Shown: positions 29,067-41,665, counted from the stretch's first letter. The stretch: DNA of 64,000 nt from Dermanyssus gallinae (GCA_003439945.1 QVRM01000471.1:125176-189175), one strand, 5' to 3'. The notes: generated from the letters alone by a model not told the origin. Translations and numbers: made by a program.

Positions 29067-30143
29067 CCAACGAGGACTGCTGTACAACCTGTATAGTCTA
29101 TTGTTGGAAAAATGATCCTTCACATTTAATACAAATACTTACTGCAGAAAGCTGTCTTGTTGTCCACTAGCAAGGTGTTCGGTATTTGATTTAGGTAGGA
29201 TAGACGGGAAACTGGCAATCTTCCAGTGTCTTAACGTAGACAGACGCATTAGGAAAATGATCTATTTTGGACACTTGATGCTTAAACATTGAGATTCATA
29301 CGTTGAAGACATTTGGCCACCAAGAACCAGGAGAACTGAACTCTGGAATATATAACTAGTTAACACATTTCCTATTATCAAATTGAACTCGGCCAAGACT
29401 GTCGTGGTAGAAACTCAATTGTCCTTGGCGGCAAGTGACATAAAAGTAAAAAACGTAATATTTATATATACAGTATCACAAACATGTGTCTTATAGGAAA
29501 TCCGAACAACTCAGGCATGTTTCTAATAGCAGTCCACTAAAAGTGTGCAATTGTTACGAAAAGTGCCTTTCCGAGTTCCACGTCAGTAATATTATTGGTT
29601 TTTCAGCATACTTATGGAGTGCTGACTGAAACAACAGTAAGTTCTGGGGCTCGCTTGGAAAAGAGAATAAATTGGCGATTCTCCGTATGGCCTTGCTGTT
29701 AAGAACCGATCGCACAAACCGAAAAAGTGCCCGAACGGTGTCCGACGAGTCGGAGGCAGGAACGATATAATGTGGTACATGGGCATGAAGATCACAAACT
29801 GTGATCTTCGCGTCCATGTCCACTGATGATGCGCGCTTCTCAAGTAAATGTGACCGGCGACATTTTGCCGACAATGAATTGGCAACCCATCCACGCCAGC
29901 TTTCAGATCCAGCAATAAAAACACTTACTACCTGTTTGGTTCAAAGGCAACATCTCACGAGAAGTACGAGTTGTGCGCCTGTCGGTTCTGCCTGCAGAGG
30001 TGTGCCAAGTATCATGCATTGGAGTGTACAGCGCTGGACCTAAAATCGTTGCACTATTTTTCTCCTCGGAAGCGTGAAGCAGATATAGCTTTATGAAGAA
30101 ACATTTTTAAATGTATATTATACTAAATTTGAGTAAAATAAAC

Positions 30144-30145
<2 letters not shown>

Positions 30146-30205
<60 letters not shown>
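30146..30205. repeat. (TA)30 at the 3' end of an R2-like LINE
   Basis: A pure TA run directly beyond the 3' tail of the minus-strand LINE at 30,206-33,281. Confidence 0.95.
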
Positions 30206-30208
<3 letters not shown>

Positions 30209-30309
30209 TTTTTAATATGTAGAATAAACATAATTTTATTTGCTTATATCCAAGAGGCAACAATTGTATCCTTATGAACGTGTACACCAGATAAAATCAA
30301 GTGGAAACG

Positions 30310-32889
30310 TCACATATCCTCCAGGTTCGGGCGTGTCCAGTCTAGCAGAGTTCCACGCACAGAGGCGGCGTTACCCCGCTGAATGTCCAGCGATAGTCTC
30401 TGGTGCAAGTACTCGACAGCTCTATGGTCCCCTGTCGAACAATTGAGCGCCTTGCCGACACGTTGAATAAGTTTGTGCGTCTTCGGGCCAGGTCCCCCTA
30501 ATGTCTCGAATGCCAGTGGACGAAAGTCGTGGGGGTAAGTGATACTGGCATACTTTCTGCACTTGTTCGCTTCTGCCAACATAGACGCGTGTCCAGCATG
30601 TTTCGCTCCCGCACTGACCATTGAGGGGGCTAATGAGTCAGTAACGGTTGCATCCCATACCAGCATGCGACCCATCTCGAAGGACGTTAGTGTCAGCCCG
30701 TCCGGTCGCTTCCCATCATTCCTGCAGAGGCCAGGAGGCTCGGGAATGCACGGAAAGCCGGCCGACCTCAAAGCTCGGCTAAACGTCTCGTTAAGTGCGG
30801 CGTGTTGGGCTCGACGACCTGAGCTTAAAGCACAAGAGAGGCCATGATGTGCCTGTGGCCCCACTTGATCGCCGCATTTACATTGGTGGGGGATTACGAG
30901 AGCTGTCCCCAGGCGTAGCCCCGCACTAATCCGAACAGTCTCGTCATCTAATAGGGTGCCTAACTAAGCACTGGGGAGAGCCTGTAACCAGGCCCCGGCA
31001 CTTTTTGAGGAGACCGCCCGTAGCCTGGCCTTGTCAGTCATAGTGGGGGCCTGCTCAAGAAGATGCGCAAACGTCTTCTCCTGCAGTGGGGTCGACCAGC
31101 CTTTCTGGGAAAGGGTGTCAGTGGGTATGGCACCGCACAGAGAGGCTAATCTCTCAAGTAAGCCTGCCAAAGTGTGATCGTATACACTTTGACCTGTATC
31201 GTCCAGTAACCGTTTGGCCTTTTCCACCGCCTGGGACATAGATGAGACGATGGCAGGCCCAGCCAACGCTACTGCGTCTGGCATTTCCAGTCCACCTAAG
31301 GATATGGGAAGCAGAGCCTGCAAGCCTGCATCGGGTGAGAGGCGTACGTTCAGGAGCAGTTCCAGTGTTTTCAAGGTCCACTCGTTAAAAGCTCGAAGGT
31401 TCTCGGTCGAGTCAAAACAATTAGCCCCTCTAAGTAAGTGAGTTATCCGGGCCGCCGAAAAGCACGATCTCAGTAGGTACATTCCGCGATGAGATCCCAG
31501 CGAGGGAAGACGGCTGGCGGCTACTTCAAGCTTTTCTCTCCACGCGTCTAGAGCCCCAGGTAGCCCCTCTTGGCAAAGAGGAACCCCGAGGAGCTCAATG
31601 TCACTCTTCTGGACTACCTTGCAACCGGGAAGGAGATGGCATAGCTCCGATATATTCGGCGAGATCATATCCTCGGGGCCCGTGATGTAGACCTCGCATT
31701 TCCCAGGGTTTAGGGATAGACCACTCACCCTCTCAAAATCCAGGACTGTGTGGATATCACCGACTACCGTAGCTAGGTCACCTCCAAGCACACCGTCGTC
31801 TAGGTACCAGGCATTTAGAGGACTTTGTAGGGAGTCGATAAAGTCCTTTACGCACAGGCAGAACAGCGGTGGACCTAAAGGGTCTCCTTGTTGGAGGCCC
31901 GACTGCGAAGATATAGTCGCGTGTGGCAGAACCAAGTGCGACGGTTGAGCATAAGCCGCATGTACCTGGTGAAACATTTGCGGGGCATAGCATTTCACCG
32001 CGTTTAGCAAGTGGTCTCTTCTGACGCTATTAAAGGCATTCCTAAAATCCAGCTTCACCAAGACAGTCGGGCTACTGCGGGAGTTTATAAATGCACGAGA
32101 GGTATGAATTCCGATCTCCGTCTCGCCAGTAGTTGCAAAACCCAGCTGATGATGTCCAATTGCCGATAATATTTCAGCTTTGTTGGCAGCGCACCCTATT
32201 TTTGAAGCCAACCTCCGGAGTGTGGACGAGCATGCTATCGGGCGGATAGAGCCGTCTTTCTTCTTGAGAGCAAATAGTCGTGCCCCAAATATAATAGGTT
32301 GAAGGGCTATAGGGGGAGACCCCCACCGAAGAATGTCTACAACCTTTGCCAGTGCATCTGCCAGTCTATCGGCGACGGATCCTAAGACAGCGGACAGGAG
32401 GTCCTGAAGAAGTCGAGGCCTAAGGAAGTCAAGACCAGCTGCAGAGCTCCTAGGAAATGATTTCACGGCCAAGCGCACTTCGTCGCTAGAGGTAGTGGAT
32501 GGTAGCATAGTCGGGGGACGAGATGGCAAGCAAAGGTCCGAGGGGGCTTGCGGATGTTTGTCTCGAAGAGATTCAAGGCTTTCGGACTGACATATAAATG
32601 TATCCGTAGAGCCAATGAGTCTGGCGGCGCCAGTGACGTCCCCTTCGGAGAGCTTGACTATGGCGCGTCTACAGATCTCATCTTCGGGGTCCCTCCTGGT
32701 AGTCGTCCTAGTTTCATGGTGTACAATGTTCTCAATCCTTAAACCCTGCGAAAAATCGCGAAGGTTCTTTTTGATAATCACTGTGAGAGAGCGCGTGTCG
32801 TTTCGGATTTGCGGAAGGGCAAGCACCACCGGCGCGAAAGAAAACAGTGAGTGCCAGGCCTCAATGTCGTTGTTTAAGGCGACTTTCAA
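30310..32889 (-). pseudogene. R2-like LINE RT, CCHC and restriction-like endonuclease
   Basis: RT motifs: VLVKLDFRNAFNSVRR (motif A), SGLQQGDPLGPPLFCL (motif B) and WYLDDGVLGG (motif C; YLDD, not the usual Y/F-A-D-D). Then a C-x-C-x8-H-x4-C cluster (CKCGDQVGPQAHHGLSC) and a RPDG-x14-D endonuclease centre (RPDGLTLTSFEMG, VWDATV). The end reads LHQRLSLDIQRGNAASVRGT. A single TAG at 30,964-30,966 interrupts the frame where the second copy (near 50,440) has TTA. The frame is otherwise open for about 860 codons, so this copy is young. Confidence 0.88.
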
Positions 32890-33202
32890 TTAAACTTTCG
32901 TGAGCTCGTCTGCGACGGACGCCCTGACAGCCTTGGGCAACATCCGGACATGACAGCCTTGCATGTCGCATGGTATTCTGGATGTGTCCGACCAGTTCCT
33001 CCGAGGTGGCCAAGGTGCCAGTGGTTGGCGCTACTTCTATTCCCCCGACGCCGGGGTGTCTGGCGGACATGTGCCTAGAAAGTCCTCTTCTTGTATATAT
33101 GTTGTTACACACAGGACAAGCGACCCTGTTTAGGTCCTGCTTAGCGTCGCTAGAAACGTTTCGTGGCATCGCTAGGTTGCTGGTAGAGCTGCAGTCTTCC
33201 AT
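32861..33202 (-). CDS. R2-like LINE N-terminal zinc-finger part
   Basis: The frame encodes a C2H2 finger (C-x2-C-x11-H-x4-H: CPVCNNIYTRRGLSRHMSAR then H) near residues 29-49. In R2-type proteins this region contacts target DNA. It ends out of frame with the RT frame: one extra base near 32,860-32,890 separates HESLIESRLKQRH from the downstream EAWHSLFSFAP. Confidence 0.8.
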   Translation of the reverse strand: MEDCSSTSNLAMPRNVSSDAKQDLNRVACPVCNNIYTRRGLSRHMSARHPGVGGIEVAPTTGTLATSEELVGHIQNTMRHARLSCPDVAQGCQGVRRRRAHESLIESRLKQRH

Positions 33203-33279
33203 TATAAGGAAAAGTTCTTTAGCTTATCAACTACCGGCAGCAAAGCTAATAACGGCTTTAATGCTTCGGCAATCGTCGG

Positions 33280-33281
<2 letters not shown>

Positions 33282-33312
<31 letters not shown>
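33282..33312. repeat. (TA)n at the 5' end of the R2-like LINE
   Basis: The TA tract lies between the LINE 5' end and P-block sequence (CACGTACATTTCGGAATAAA), matching the (TA)n next to ATTTCGAATAAA in unit 3. Confidence 0.9.
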
Positions 33313-33315
<3 letters not shown>

Positions 33316-33589
33316 GTACATTTCGGAATAAAAACACTCAGCGGCTAACTAGGTGAGCGCCTGGCGCTGCAACTGCGTCTCAAAAGAAGAAACAACAGTT
33401 CCAGCTGCCTGGTTTGCGCTCCAACTATAGAGCCGCCAAAGATTTATATCGAATGTGAGTGCGGCACGTGTGTACGCTCACTCGAAGACGAATAGTTGTG
33501 ACGCGTATCAGGTGCGAAGAGTATAATCAAATTACATCACACATTTAGACGTTCTTGCTACCGCTGGGTCGGTTATTAATTATATCAGG

Positions 33590-34150
33590 ATAATTAGCGA
33601 CAAATTGTGGGGAAACGATACTACCAATAAAAATTCCAAAGCTCGGCGGATGAAAATCTCCATTCTAAAATGCGCTATCTTAAATACTAGTCCTGACGAT
33701 GTTAGGAGCTACCTTAATGTAGGCATTACGTAGGCATTATGAATCACGTAAGTGCGTACAAAGACTTAGGAGTGACGTTGCATCGCCAATATAAGCGCTG
33801 TCAACGTATTATTGAAACAGTTACAGCAGCAATCAGACTGTGCAACATTTTTCATAGGACAGTTAATCTAAAAGGATCATAGGGTTCTATATATATATAC
33901 GACCGAACGAAACAATTGTTTTATCAAAATTGACGTAATGTGCACACGTGTGGACACCTTTTTATGGTAAACATGTGATGCTGCTGCAACACATGCAAGA
34001 CAAATTCTTTAAGCGTCTGTTTTGGCGCTGCAATTCGTATCGTGTTGAAACTAGACTTCCTAGTGTCGAGGATTACCAACGACATGTATATATACCACTA
34101 AAAACAATCCGTATCGAAAAATCCGAAATTCCATTTTGAGTTCCTTACTG
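33590..34150 (+). mobile_element. LINE RT C-terminal relic in the P block (unit 2)
   Basis: Broken frames read KISILKCAILNTSPDD, SAYKDLGVTLHRQYKR, LCNIFHRTVNL and MQDKFFKRLFWRCNSYRVET. This is the pattern after the RT core in Jockey/CR1-type LINEs. The same relic is at 48,240-48,750. In unit 1 a diverged piece survives near 20,000-20,380. Confidence 0.7.
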
Positions 34151-34300
34151 TAAAGTCGAACAAGCTACGGACGGACCGACTATCCACGCACTCGAAGTCG
34201 CCAATGCTGAGCTTGTTATTAATGTCGTCTGTTCGGTGATAATTTGTGCGACACCTTATAACGCTTTTTCTACATCTACATACAGAATGCTTAAATCGCA

Positions 34301-36917
34301 ATAAAACATACAAACATTGAAATCATGACTGCGTACGTTAAATCACGCATTTAAATTTTGCGAGTCTTTAAATGAGCAGATTGCGTTTTTTGCAGGTCGC
34401 AGGGTTTAGCGTCGCGTACAAATAGCTTCAAGAACAGAGCAATTGGGGCAATTACCCTAGGGATTAAACCCCAGACTTAGGCCAGCTTACATCTTGACTT
34501 TTTATCCACAACGTCTCCCGATTGCAACGTGGGAATAGTACTGTTGAAGTTGAACATCGAAACAGCTGGAATAGAAACTGAGATAGCCCAACTCTCCAGA
34601 CATTGACAAAGATCGCCGCCAAATAGCTAGATTCCAAACCGGGATCGAACGCTTTGTCCTAGCGCAATAGTCTCCAACCATACGTATGAAAGCTGGTCAT
34701 AAACTGAACCCTGGGTTCTCGCATGTTTTCTGTTTCTTTTATAAAGGTTTTTTTTCTCAAATTCGGTGTTCAATACTCGCTCCGTTTTCGTGAGCGAATT
34801 GTCATTAATTACATTTGATGCCATAGATATTTTCGTAAGATTTTTTACATCTTAGAGGCAGGAAATTGTCTAGATCAGTGATCTTGAAAGCAGGAAAGTC
34901 TGAAGAAAGAAAACAGGTGTCCAGCTAAGATTAATGAGGGATTACGGCTGCACAGAAGTCGAGTTTCTTTGCAAATAATGCGACATAAGGTGCGAGATAT
35001 GGACAAATTCCTTGTTGGCCTCTGTCTAGTTGTTGAAGTGAACACACTTTTAAACGAAATCTACACTTTAGCGGTCGTATAGTACACATTAGTGACTAGG
35101 GTGCCGTATGGCAAAATTTCTTTTGACAAATGAGTGGCTTGCACTCAAGAAGAAGAAGTCAGCAGAGCCTTCACACCGGATTTATTCTGCATGATTGTTC
35201 TTGTAGAGGCTTTCGTTGAAGCGCGACAGAGTCCATTGGGGTTTGGCCTTTCTGCGCATACAATCTTGTACTCTCCACCCTCGTTGACTGCCTCAAATAC
35301 TGCCGGGTCTCATTCGACTATCCAAATATTCTGCACCAGCAGTTTCTGGCGGTGTCTTTTTCTCCGGCAATTTATTGATTTAAAGAAGAAATTTACAGGC
35401 ACTTTTCATAGCCCTAAAATCTTAGAAAATATTTTTTCCTCTTGCAGTAATTCGTCGATTGGCAAACACAATTTACTTTATTCCTTTTGCCTTAAGAAGC
35501 GTGAATAAGATTGGCGGTCGGTCGGATGAAGCGTTGTCGTTGATGCCCTCTTTTCTTCGCAAAACGAATGGCGAAATGATTTGAGAGTTGTTAGTTTTAT
35601 TGATGTTATAACCCCCCAAACCTTTTATAGCACTATTTTAATGCCTGGATGTTCCTGTTGTAAAATCCTACGCAATTCTTATTGATCGCCTAGTTGCTAA
35701 AATTTGCCGAATGTAAATTCATTTTCTCTCGGTTAAACCACCAAAACTAGATAGTTTGGTGTCGATTAAGTTGGCACGTCTGCTACAGATAGGCGTTGTA
35801 CTCAACAAAATAAGTAAGTAGTTCCTCCTACTTCAAAGCACTCTTAGCACTTTTTACCATTTGTCGCTGAAACTTCTTTATCTAAAGAACACACAGTTAT
35901 GATTAGAGTTGCTAGTTTATTATGAACCTTATGCAGACACAATGTTATGAACACCGTAACCTTTACGGCGTGTCCCGTCATGTGTGTTTTTGTCAACCAG
36001 ATATTTTGTATACATTTATAGAATTTCATCTTCAATAAAAAAATGAATAAAAACAAAACAATATATATAAATATAAACGGGGATGTGTCTACACCGGGAC
36101 TATTATACAGCCTTTTATCCTTGTCATTCACTTGAGCGCTAACTACACTAACAATATAGTAGTAAAATATGAAGATTTTTGCATTACCGTTTAGAATACT
36201 TTTTACTCAGAGCCCTAACCGTAAATGATCACAGGCAAGCACGAACTGCTGTAGCATTTTTGTACAGTGGACGAAAGACTAAATACACCGCTGGTCTTTC
36301 CTCAATAGATAAATGTTGTTCGTGGCTATAGGCATATAATAAAGGGAATAGAAGACACTCTTATTACAATACGGGAGGCTGATCTGATAGCTGAGGGAAC
36401 AACACTCAGTTACCATGTTGATACATTAAGCATACATTTTTAAGATAGAAAACATGTATATAGAGTTTAAAAAAATTGCACAATTTAGAGGACATAGAGG
36501 TATTTTCAGTAAATTTAATGTATGGGAAGCAGTACAAAAGCTTTCTGACCTGTGCAAGTGCATTGCATAGTCTGATGGATATGTGCGGCTAGTTTTTATT
36601 AAGGCATTTTAAAATACTGTCAAGTAAAGCCAAGCAGGTTTTATCAACGTGCACAGTATAACATTACGTTAAGCTTGGCTGTGTCGTGTGTTGACGCCCC
36701 AATCGCGCACAGTAGCCACAAAGCGCATCAGAGATGGCTGTGTAAAAGAAGTCTCGATTTCCATGCTTTACCACAATAGGCATTTTGGAAGAGAGTTGCA
36801 TACCGTTTATCTCGTGGCCTACATTGGCGTCCAACAAAAGAACGCCATAGCAATATTGGGCTCAATCGGAGAAGGAAAAACAGGTGAGCTATTGAAGCAG
36901 GTTCTAAGGAATTATCC
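34301..36917. other. 3' flank of transporter copy B
   Basis: It matches 52,306-53,694 plus 57,665-59,420 in unit 3, and in part 21,540-24,317 in unit 1. A decayed minus-strand frame with RHRQKLLVQNIWIV is shared by units 2 and 3 (near 35,340 and 52,850), suggesting an old coding relic I cannot name. Near 34,650 a B-box-like GTTCGATCCCGG on the minus strand may be another tRNA-derived relic. Confidence 0.45.
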
Positions 36918-37529
36918 CTACTTCTGAACTACCTGCGTATCAGAAAAATAACTAAAATATATATATAAATTGTCGGTGCTATTAGTTTTCGACGTTACTC
37001 GCTCTAGTGCGGCAAGCGAGTGCCGTTTTTCTTTACAACGTTTTCTTACAATGACAACGATGAACCATAGAATTGCCGAGCTGAGAAGAAGAAAGCCGTT
37101 TGTGATGTACAAATACCGGTAGTCATTCAGCGTATCTCGGACCCAACCTGGAAATCGGTCAGCATATGCGCAGAGAGACCGGACATCGTTAAATTCTGTA
37201 CTGAACAACACACAGGACAGCGGGAGTCAGAAGACAGATGACATCAGAGAAATAGACTAATACAACGCATATAGTCCTAAATCTTAGAAAAGGACAATCA
37301 TTTTATTTCTGCGTGGCAACCGTTGACTGACTTATATTTATCAAATAGATTCATTAAGAATTGTTGTATTTCAGTAAAACTGCTGCACTTAATTACAGGG
37401 TCGAATATTTCACTTTTATAGATTAAGGATGAGAATTTCTTGAGTAAAAGTTTTAGCTTTTAGGAACGACAGTGATCGCTCATAATTGACATTCAGAACA
37501 CTGGACATTCTTATTATTATTATTATTAC

Positions 37530-37676
37530 AGAGAGGCAACGCCAAGATGATGTTGAGTGGTCACCGACACTCAAGCAATAAGAATAATATAATCATTATT
37601 GTAGATATTATATAAGTAATATATTGATAATTGTGATACATGTACATATTGATAGAATAAACCCTTGTTCAAAAAA
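37530..37676 (+). mobile_element. 3' end of an R2-like LINE in the intron 4 microsatellite (unit 2)
   Basis: It nearly matches the last 150 bp of the element at 61,870-62,255 (GAGGCAACGCCAAGATGATG and CAAATAAACCCTTG-like tail). (ATT)n lies directly before it and a CAAAAAAATTAAAAAC(ATT)n tail follows. Confidence 0.8.
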
Positions 37677-37689
37677 ATTAAAAACATTA

Positions 37690-38940
37690 TTATTATCATT
37701 GTTTAAATGTTACAATTGTGAGGTGTTAACGTGGAAGTGTCTTCTCCTAGCTCCCAAATATTATTCCATGAAACCGACAATACAGCCGGCGTTTCCTCGG
37801 CATACTGCAAGCGACAGCAGTTGCCGTAGAAACACGCCTTCGCGCTGATTCCCTGTGAGATCTGTAATCCGTTGGCCCAACTCGCTGAATGAATCTCTTA
37901 GTTCCGTTGCTTACCGGACCCATTGTTTCCATAGATGTTGGCACTACGATGTAACTTGTCTCCAGTTCTTGGTACTTGCGTTTCTTTCCCATTATCTGCG
38001 CGCTCGGCAACCCTTCTAGTGAACTGTGGGTATATAGGAGGGAGCCACTGTACAGGACACTGTACATCCCATACTAAGCATCTGCTGTTAGCCCATAGCG
38101 GAATTGTTACACCGTCAGGTCTTTTGTCGTCATGAAGTCCTAATCTGGGCTCGAGCGTGCTTGGTATTCCAGCCCTGCGTAAGTTTCTTCTTATAATTGC
38201 ATTGATTTCAGCATGTCTAAAAACTCTACCATGGCTTTTGATACAGAGGGTGAAACCCATCCTCAGTTACTGTGGTACCGCATGCGCAGCAACTGTAGGG
38301 GTTGCAAACCGGGGCACCTATTCGAAGAGCTGTTACCATGCGGAATGAGGTGTTGTCCAGCATGGTACCCAGCTGCGGGGAAGGGAGACACGTTAGAAAG
38401 CCTCCACTGAATGTGTCCCGTGCTGCCAGAAAGACAGCTTTTTCCACTGGAGATTGGAGGCTGTCTAACAGCTCTCTAGCTGCAGCGCTGCATCTGTGGG
38501 AGTTCAATGTATGCTGTGTGGGACGTTCTTGCCAGGGGCCTGGTCCAATTGTTTGTCTAGTTATTAACTCTACGGCGTCATTGGCTCTTGGTGATTTCTT
38601 GGCGGATGTCTGGTTCGACCAACGTATTTGCGAGTTTACCAAATTCCAATAGAGACGCAGCATGGCACATGGGAGCCAGTTCCGCCGTTCATCTAATACC
38701 AAGTCCTTCTTCGGCAATTGGAAGGGTTGCTCTTTTCCAGGTGTTATCATGCAGGTCGACGTGTAATACCTCACCTAAAATGCTTCTTGCGGTATCGTCG
38801 TAAGCTTGAAGATCTCCGTGATATTTAATTAGCTGGTGAAGTGCGCAGAGTATAGTTAAAATTTGGCGAGCCCAAGCTGCATCTCCAGATGCACAGAGCT
38901 GCTTGCGAATGCATTGCCGTCAAGCGAGAGCGAATTTGCT
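37690..38940 (-). mobile_element. 5'-truncated R2-like LINE, family 2 (unit 2)
   Basis: Minus-strand frames encode the region after the RT (LDERRNWLPCAMLRLYWNLV), a CCHC remnant (CCACGTTVTEDGFHPL), FRHAEINAIIRRNLRRAGIP, and an RLE centre RPDGVTIPLWANS with LVWD. Frames are broken at several points. The break right after DGFHPL is shared with the copy in unit 3. (ATT)n lies at the 3' end and (AAT)n at the 5' end. Confidence 0.87.
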
Positions 38941-38948
38941 TCAGTTTT

Positions 38949-39068
<120 letters not shown>

Positions 39069-39489
39069 GCCAAGCTTTAGCCGAGCGATCGGTCCCTTTA
39101 CTACTGGTTCGGCTTTCTGGTGCCACCAGGCGTACGTACCGATGCTGACGGGCATTCCGAGATAGGAAAATCCGCTGAACATGCCAATCATGCCCAGGGC
39201 AAATGACAGTCGGCCAGTGCCAAGGTAGAAGGGGACAAGGCTATAAAAGTAGGCGTCCGCCAGGCCCATGAAGGGACCAAACAAAAAGACGAAGGCGAAA
39301 AACGGCATTGCCGAACGGCAGACGCAGAGCAGAAGCACAAGCAGCGCTGACATCATGTAGGCGATGGCCAACAGAGTGTCGCGTCCGAGCAGGCCGTAGT
39401 CGGCCAACGGAGGAAGACACGTCCGTCCTGAAATACGCTCGAAAAACGCATGCGGCGTTAGATTCTGAATTACACCTAAAGTTAAGTTT

Positions 39490-39675
39490 CCGGGCTAACC
39501 CTCAACCAAGATTTAACGTCCACGGGACTGCGCACTTTTGCACTGCTGCATAGACGGACCCCCATAAATACAAATCGGCGCAACGGTGGGGCTCGGACCC
39601 GCGCGCCTATCTAGTGTCTCCTCCGGTCGCGAGGCGCAGACGAACGCACTTACGCCACCGGGCTTGACTCAGAAT
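39490..39675 (-). mobile_element. SINE family 1 in intron 3 of copy B
   Basis: The copy is orthologous to 25,325 and 62,708 by position between exons 4 and 3. It reads CGAGGCGCAGACGAACG and the TATTTATGGGGGTCCGTC block in reverse. Flanks carry GAATTACACCT on both sides. Confidence 0.85.
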
Positions 39676-40111
39676 TACACCTGCCAAAGTAATACAGAAT
39701 TCAGTTTTGTTTTTTATACGATAGGAAAGAAACACCGAAATAAAATAAAAACAAGAGAAAAAAACAACAGCATATTATATTTAATCCTACTCGACTAGGC
39801 AGATAGATCATTCTCGATAGCTTACCGACAAGGTCCGAGACCGAGTAGCAGGTCAAGAGCAGAACGCCATTCTCAACGGATAGACCTTGCTGTGTCATGT
39901 AGTCGACGATTGTTAAGATGAATGAATCGCTTGACCAGTTCAGCGTCATGCTGGGCACAAGAATCACGTAGAACATGACCTCCTTGAAAATACTCCATGC
40001 AAACGCGCCATTAGACTCAGCTTGGCTTAGCTTGCCTTGAGCAGCCTCCGTTTTTTCTGGTACAACCTTTGTTGATAAAAAAAACACATTATATATATAT
40101 ATATATATATA

Positions 40112-41665
40112 TAGTCCAATTTCACGCATTTATTATAACCAATCGTGTAAATATCACAGTGATACATGCTGTGAGATTTCTATCGACATTTGGGGTCTCG
40201 GATTGTTTTGAACCACGAGATTTTCATATTTGGCACAGCTACACCGCGCAAAAATGCCACTAGCAAGATTCCTGTTTTAACAAATGAATTAAGCTGATAA
40301 ACGGCATTTGGCCTAATTTTTGGCATTTAGCAACTATATTTAATACTCAGTGGAACTTCCCATTAAGCCGGATGACATCAAAAGTGCCGTTTTGTATAGT
40401 GTTAAACAAATTTTGGATGACGTTTTGCAAGAACTTGTCTCAAGCCTCGAAAATTGTTTTCTATCGGTGTAAGCTTATTGCCGATCGAGCCAGCCTCACA
40501 CATTTGGATCATATTAAGATCAGGTGAGAGTGCAGGCCAGCGAAGGTCTTCAATGTTACGTTGGTCGAACCAGCTTCCGATTAGCCTGGCGGTGTGAATC
40601 GGGACGTTATCGTGTGTAAAAACAAAGACTAGCCCTCTCATTCAGCTTGAAATGCGCCGATTGCTCCTTTAGTAAATCTCCATAGCGCGTCGAATAAACA
40701 CGACCGTCTAAAAACACAATCGACGACTTTGTATAGCTGCCCGAGAGCAGCCCAGATCACCACTGAACCGCCACCTAAGTGACGTTTCGACAAAATTCGT
40801 TTTTCCTTGCAAACATTGTGCAAATAATAGTTAAATCGATCCGGTTCATCAAATTTAAACTTTTTTTATCCGAAAATAGCACTCTGTGTCACTCAGTAAT
40901 CCATGACATAGTATCATGGGACACTCAGTGATCCATGACATAGTATCATGGGCACTCAGTGATCCATGACATATTATCATGGGCACTCAGTGATCCATGA
41001 CATAGTATCATGGGCACTCAGTAATCCATGACATAGTATCATGGGCACTCAGTGGTCCATGACATTATTCGTGGCCGAAGTCAAGATGAGCTTTCATCGG
41101 TCAGCGGTCAATCGTTATTTTTCCTTGTGTCTTCCTGAGGAAGCTTTGCACATTTTGCACGTTCGGTTCCACGTCGGCCGCCGTCGCAATTGCCCTCGCT
41201 GGGGACGCAGAGTTCGACGCTTTCTTCAGAATTGCAGCTTTTTTCGTTCCGAAATAAAATTTGGACGCCCGGAACTCTTTCTTTACGGCGTATTGTTTAC
41301 CTGAATTAACAAAGTTAGTTACTACTTGGGCACAACGTCCCAATTGACGGGAGAGGCCGATGTCCTAATAAGCCTTGATATGGCCCTTTTCTTCACATAA
41401 TGAGGCGCCAGCCTAAACATATCGTTTCAACAAAGAAAAAAACTTCTGGTAGGAGGTCTGCCTTTGTTTCTGTCGAGCCGTTAAATGAGCCCAAACGTCG
41501 TTACTCTGCTTAACTCACTCGTTAAGACATGCATCTTGCTAGTGACATTATCATTTTTTCGCGGTGTAGCTGTGCCGAATGTGGAAATCTCGTGGTTCAA
41601 AGTAATCCGAAACTCCAAATGCCGATGGAAGTCTTCGTTGTTACTTTGTTTTTTTTCAGGGACTG
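40112..41665 (-). mobile_element. Tc1-like transposon in intron 2 of copy B, broken
   Basis: Long imperfect inverted ends share CACGAGATTT and GGCACAGCTACACCGCG (near 40,210 and 41,560 reversed). Termini read (C/T)AGTCC next to TA. The minus strand encodes transposase pieces: FSDKK (first catalytic Asp, then an out-of-frame A-run), FDEPDRFNYYLHNVCKEKRI, GGGSVVIWAALGQ, FTHDNVPIHTARLIGSWF (second Asp) and WPALSPDLN. Several frameshifts and an internal tandem repeat make it inactive. A second copy at the same relative place starts at 63,297. Unit 1 lacks it. Confidence 0.88.
40890..41075. repeat. 31-bp tandem repeat, about six copies, inside the Tc1-like element
   Basis: The unit begins CACTCAGT(A/G)ATCCATGACA and ends TATCATGGG. 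Copies start at 40,890, 40,922, 40,953, 40,984, 41,015 and 41,046, the last being partial and diverged. It lies just upstream of the FSDKK codons of the transposase. Confidence 0.93.

Larger units (their letters stand above)
30206..33281 (-). mobile_element. Near-complete R2-like (RLE-type) LINE inserted in (TA)n
   Basis: This site-directed non-LTR retrotransposon moves by target-primed reverse transcription. On both sides it borders (TA)n (30,146-30,205 and 33,282-33,312). In unit 3 the same P-block sequence has only (TA)n (47,926-47,965), which is the empty site. The order is N-terminal zinc finger, RT, CCHC, RLE endonuclease, as in the R2 group. The tail before the microsatellite is A/T-rich with AATAAA. 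Confidence 0.9.

Noticed and set aside
36688..36927. Frame with an IGEGKT stretch resembling a P-loop (also at 59,191)
   Set aside because: The stretch lies antisense to the transporter 3' UTR, is short, lacks any other kinase or ATPase motif, and is shared only as part of the duplicated flank.
40890..41075. CRISPR-like repeat array
   Set aside because: The 31-bp units are directly abutting, with no unique spacers, in a eukaryotic transposon.
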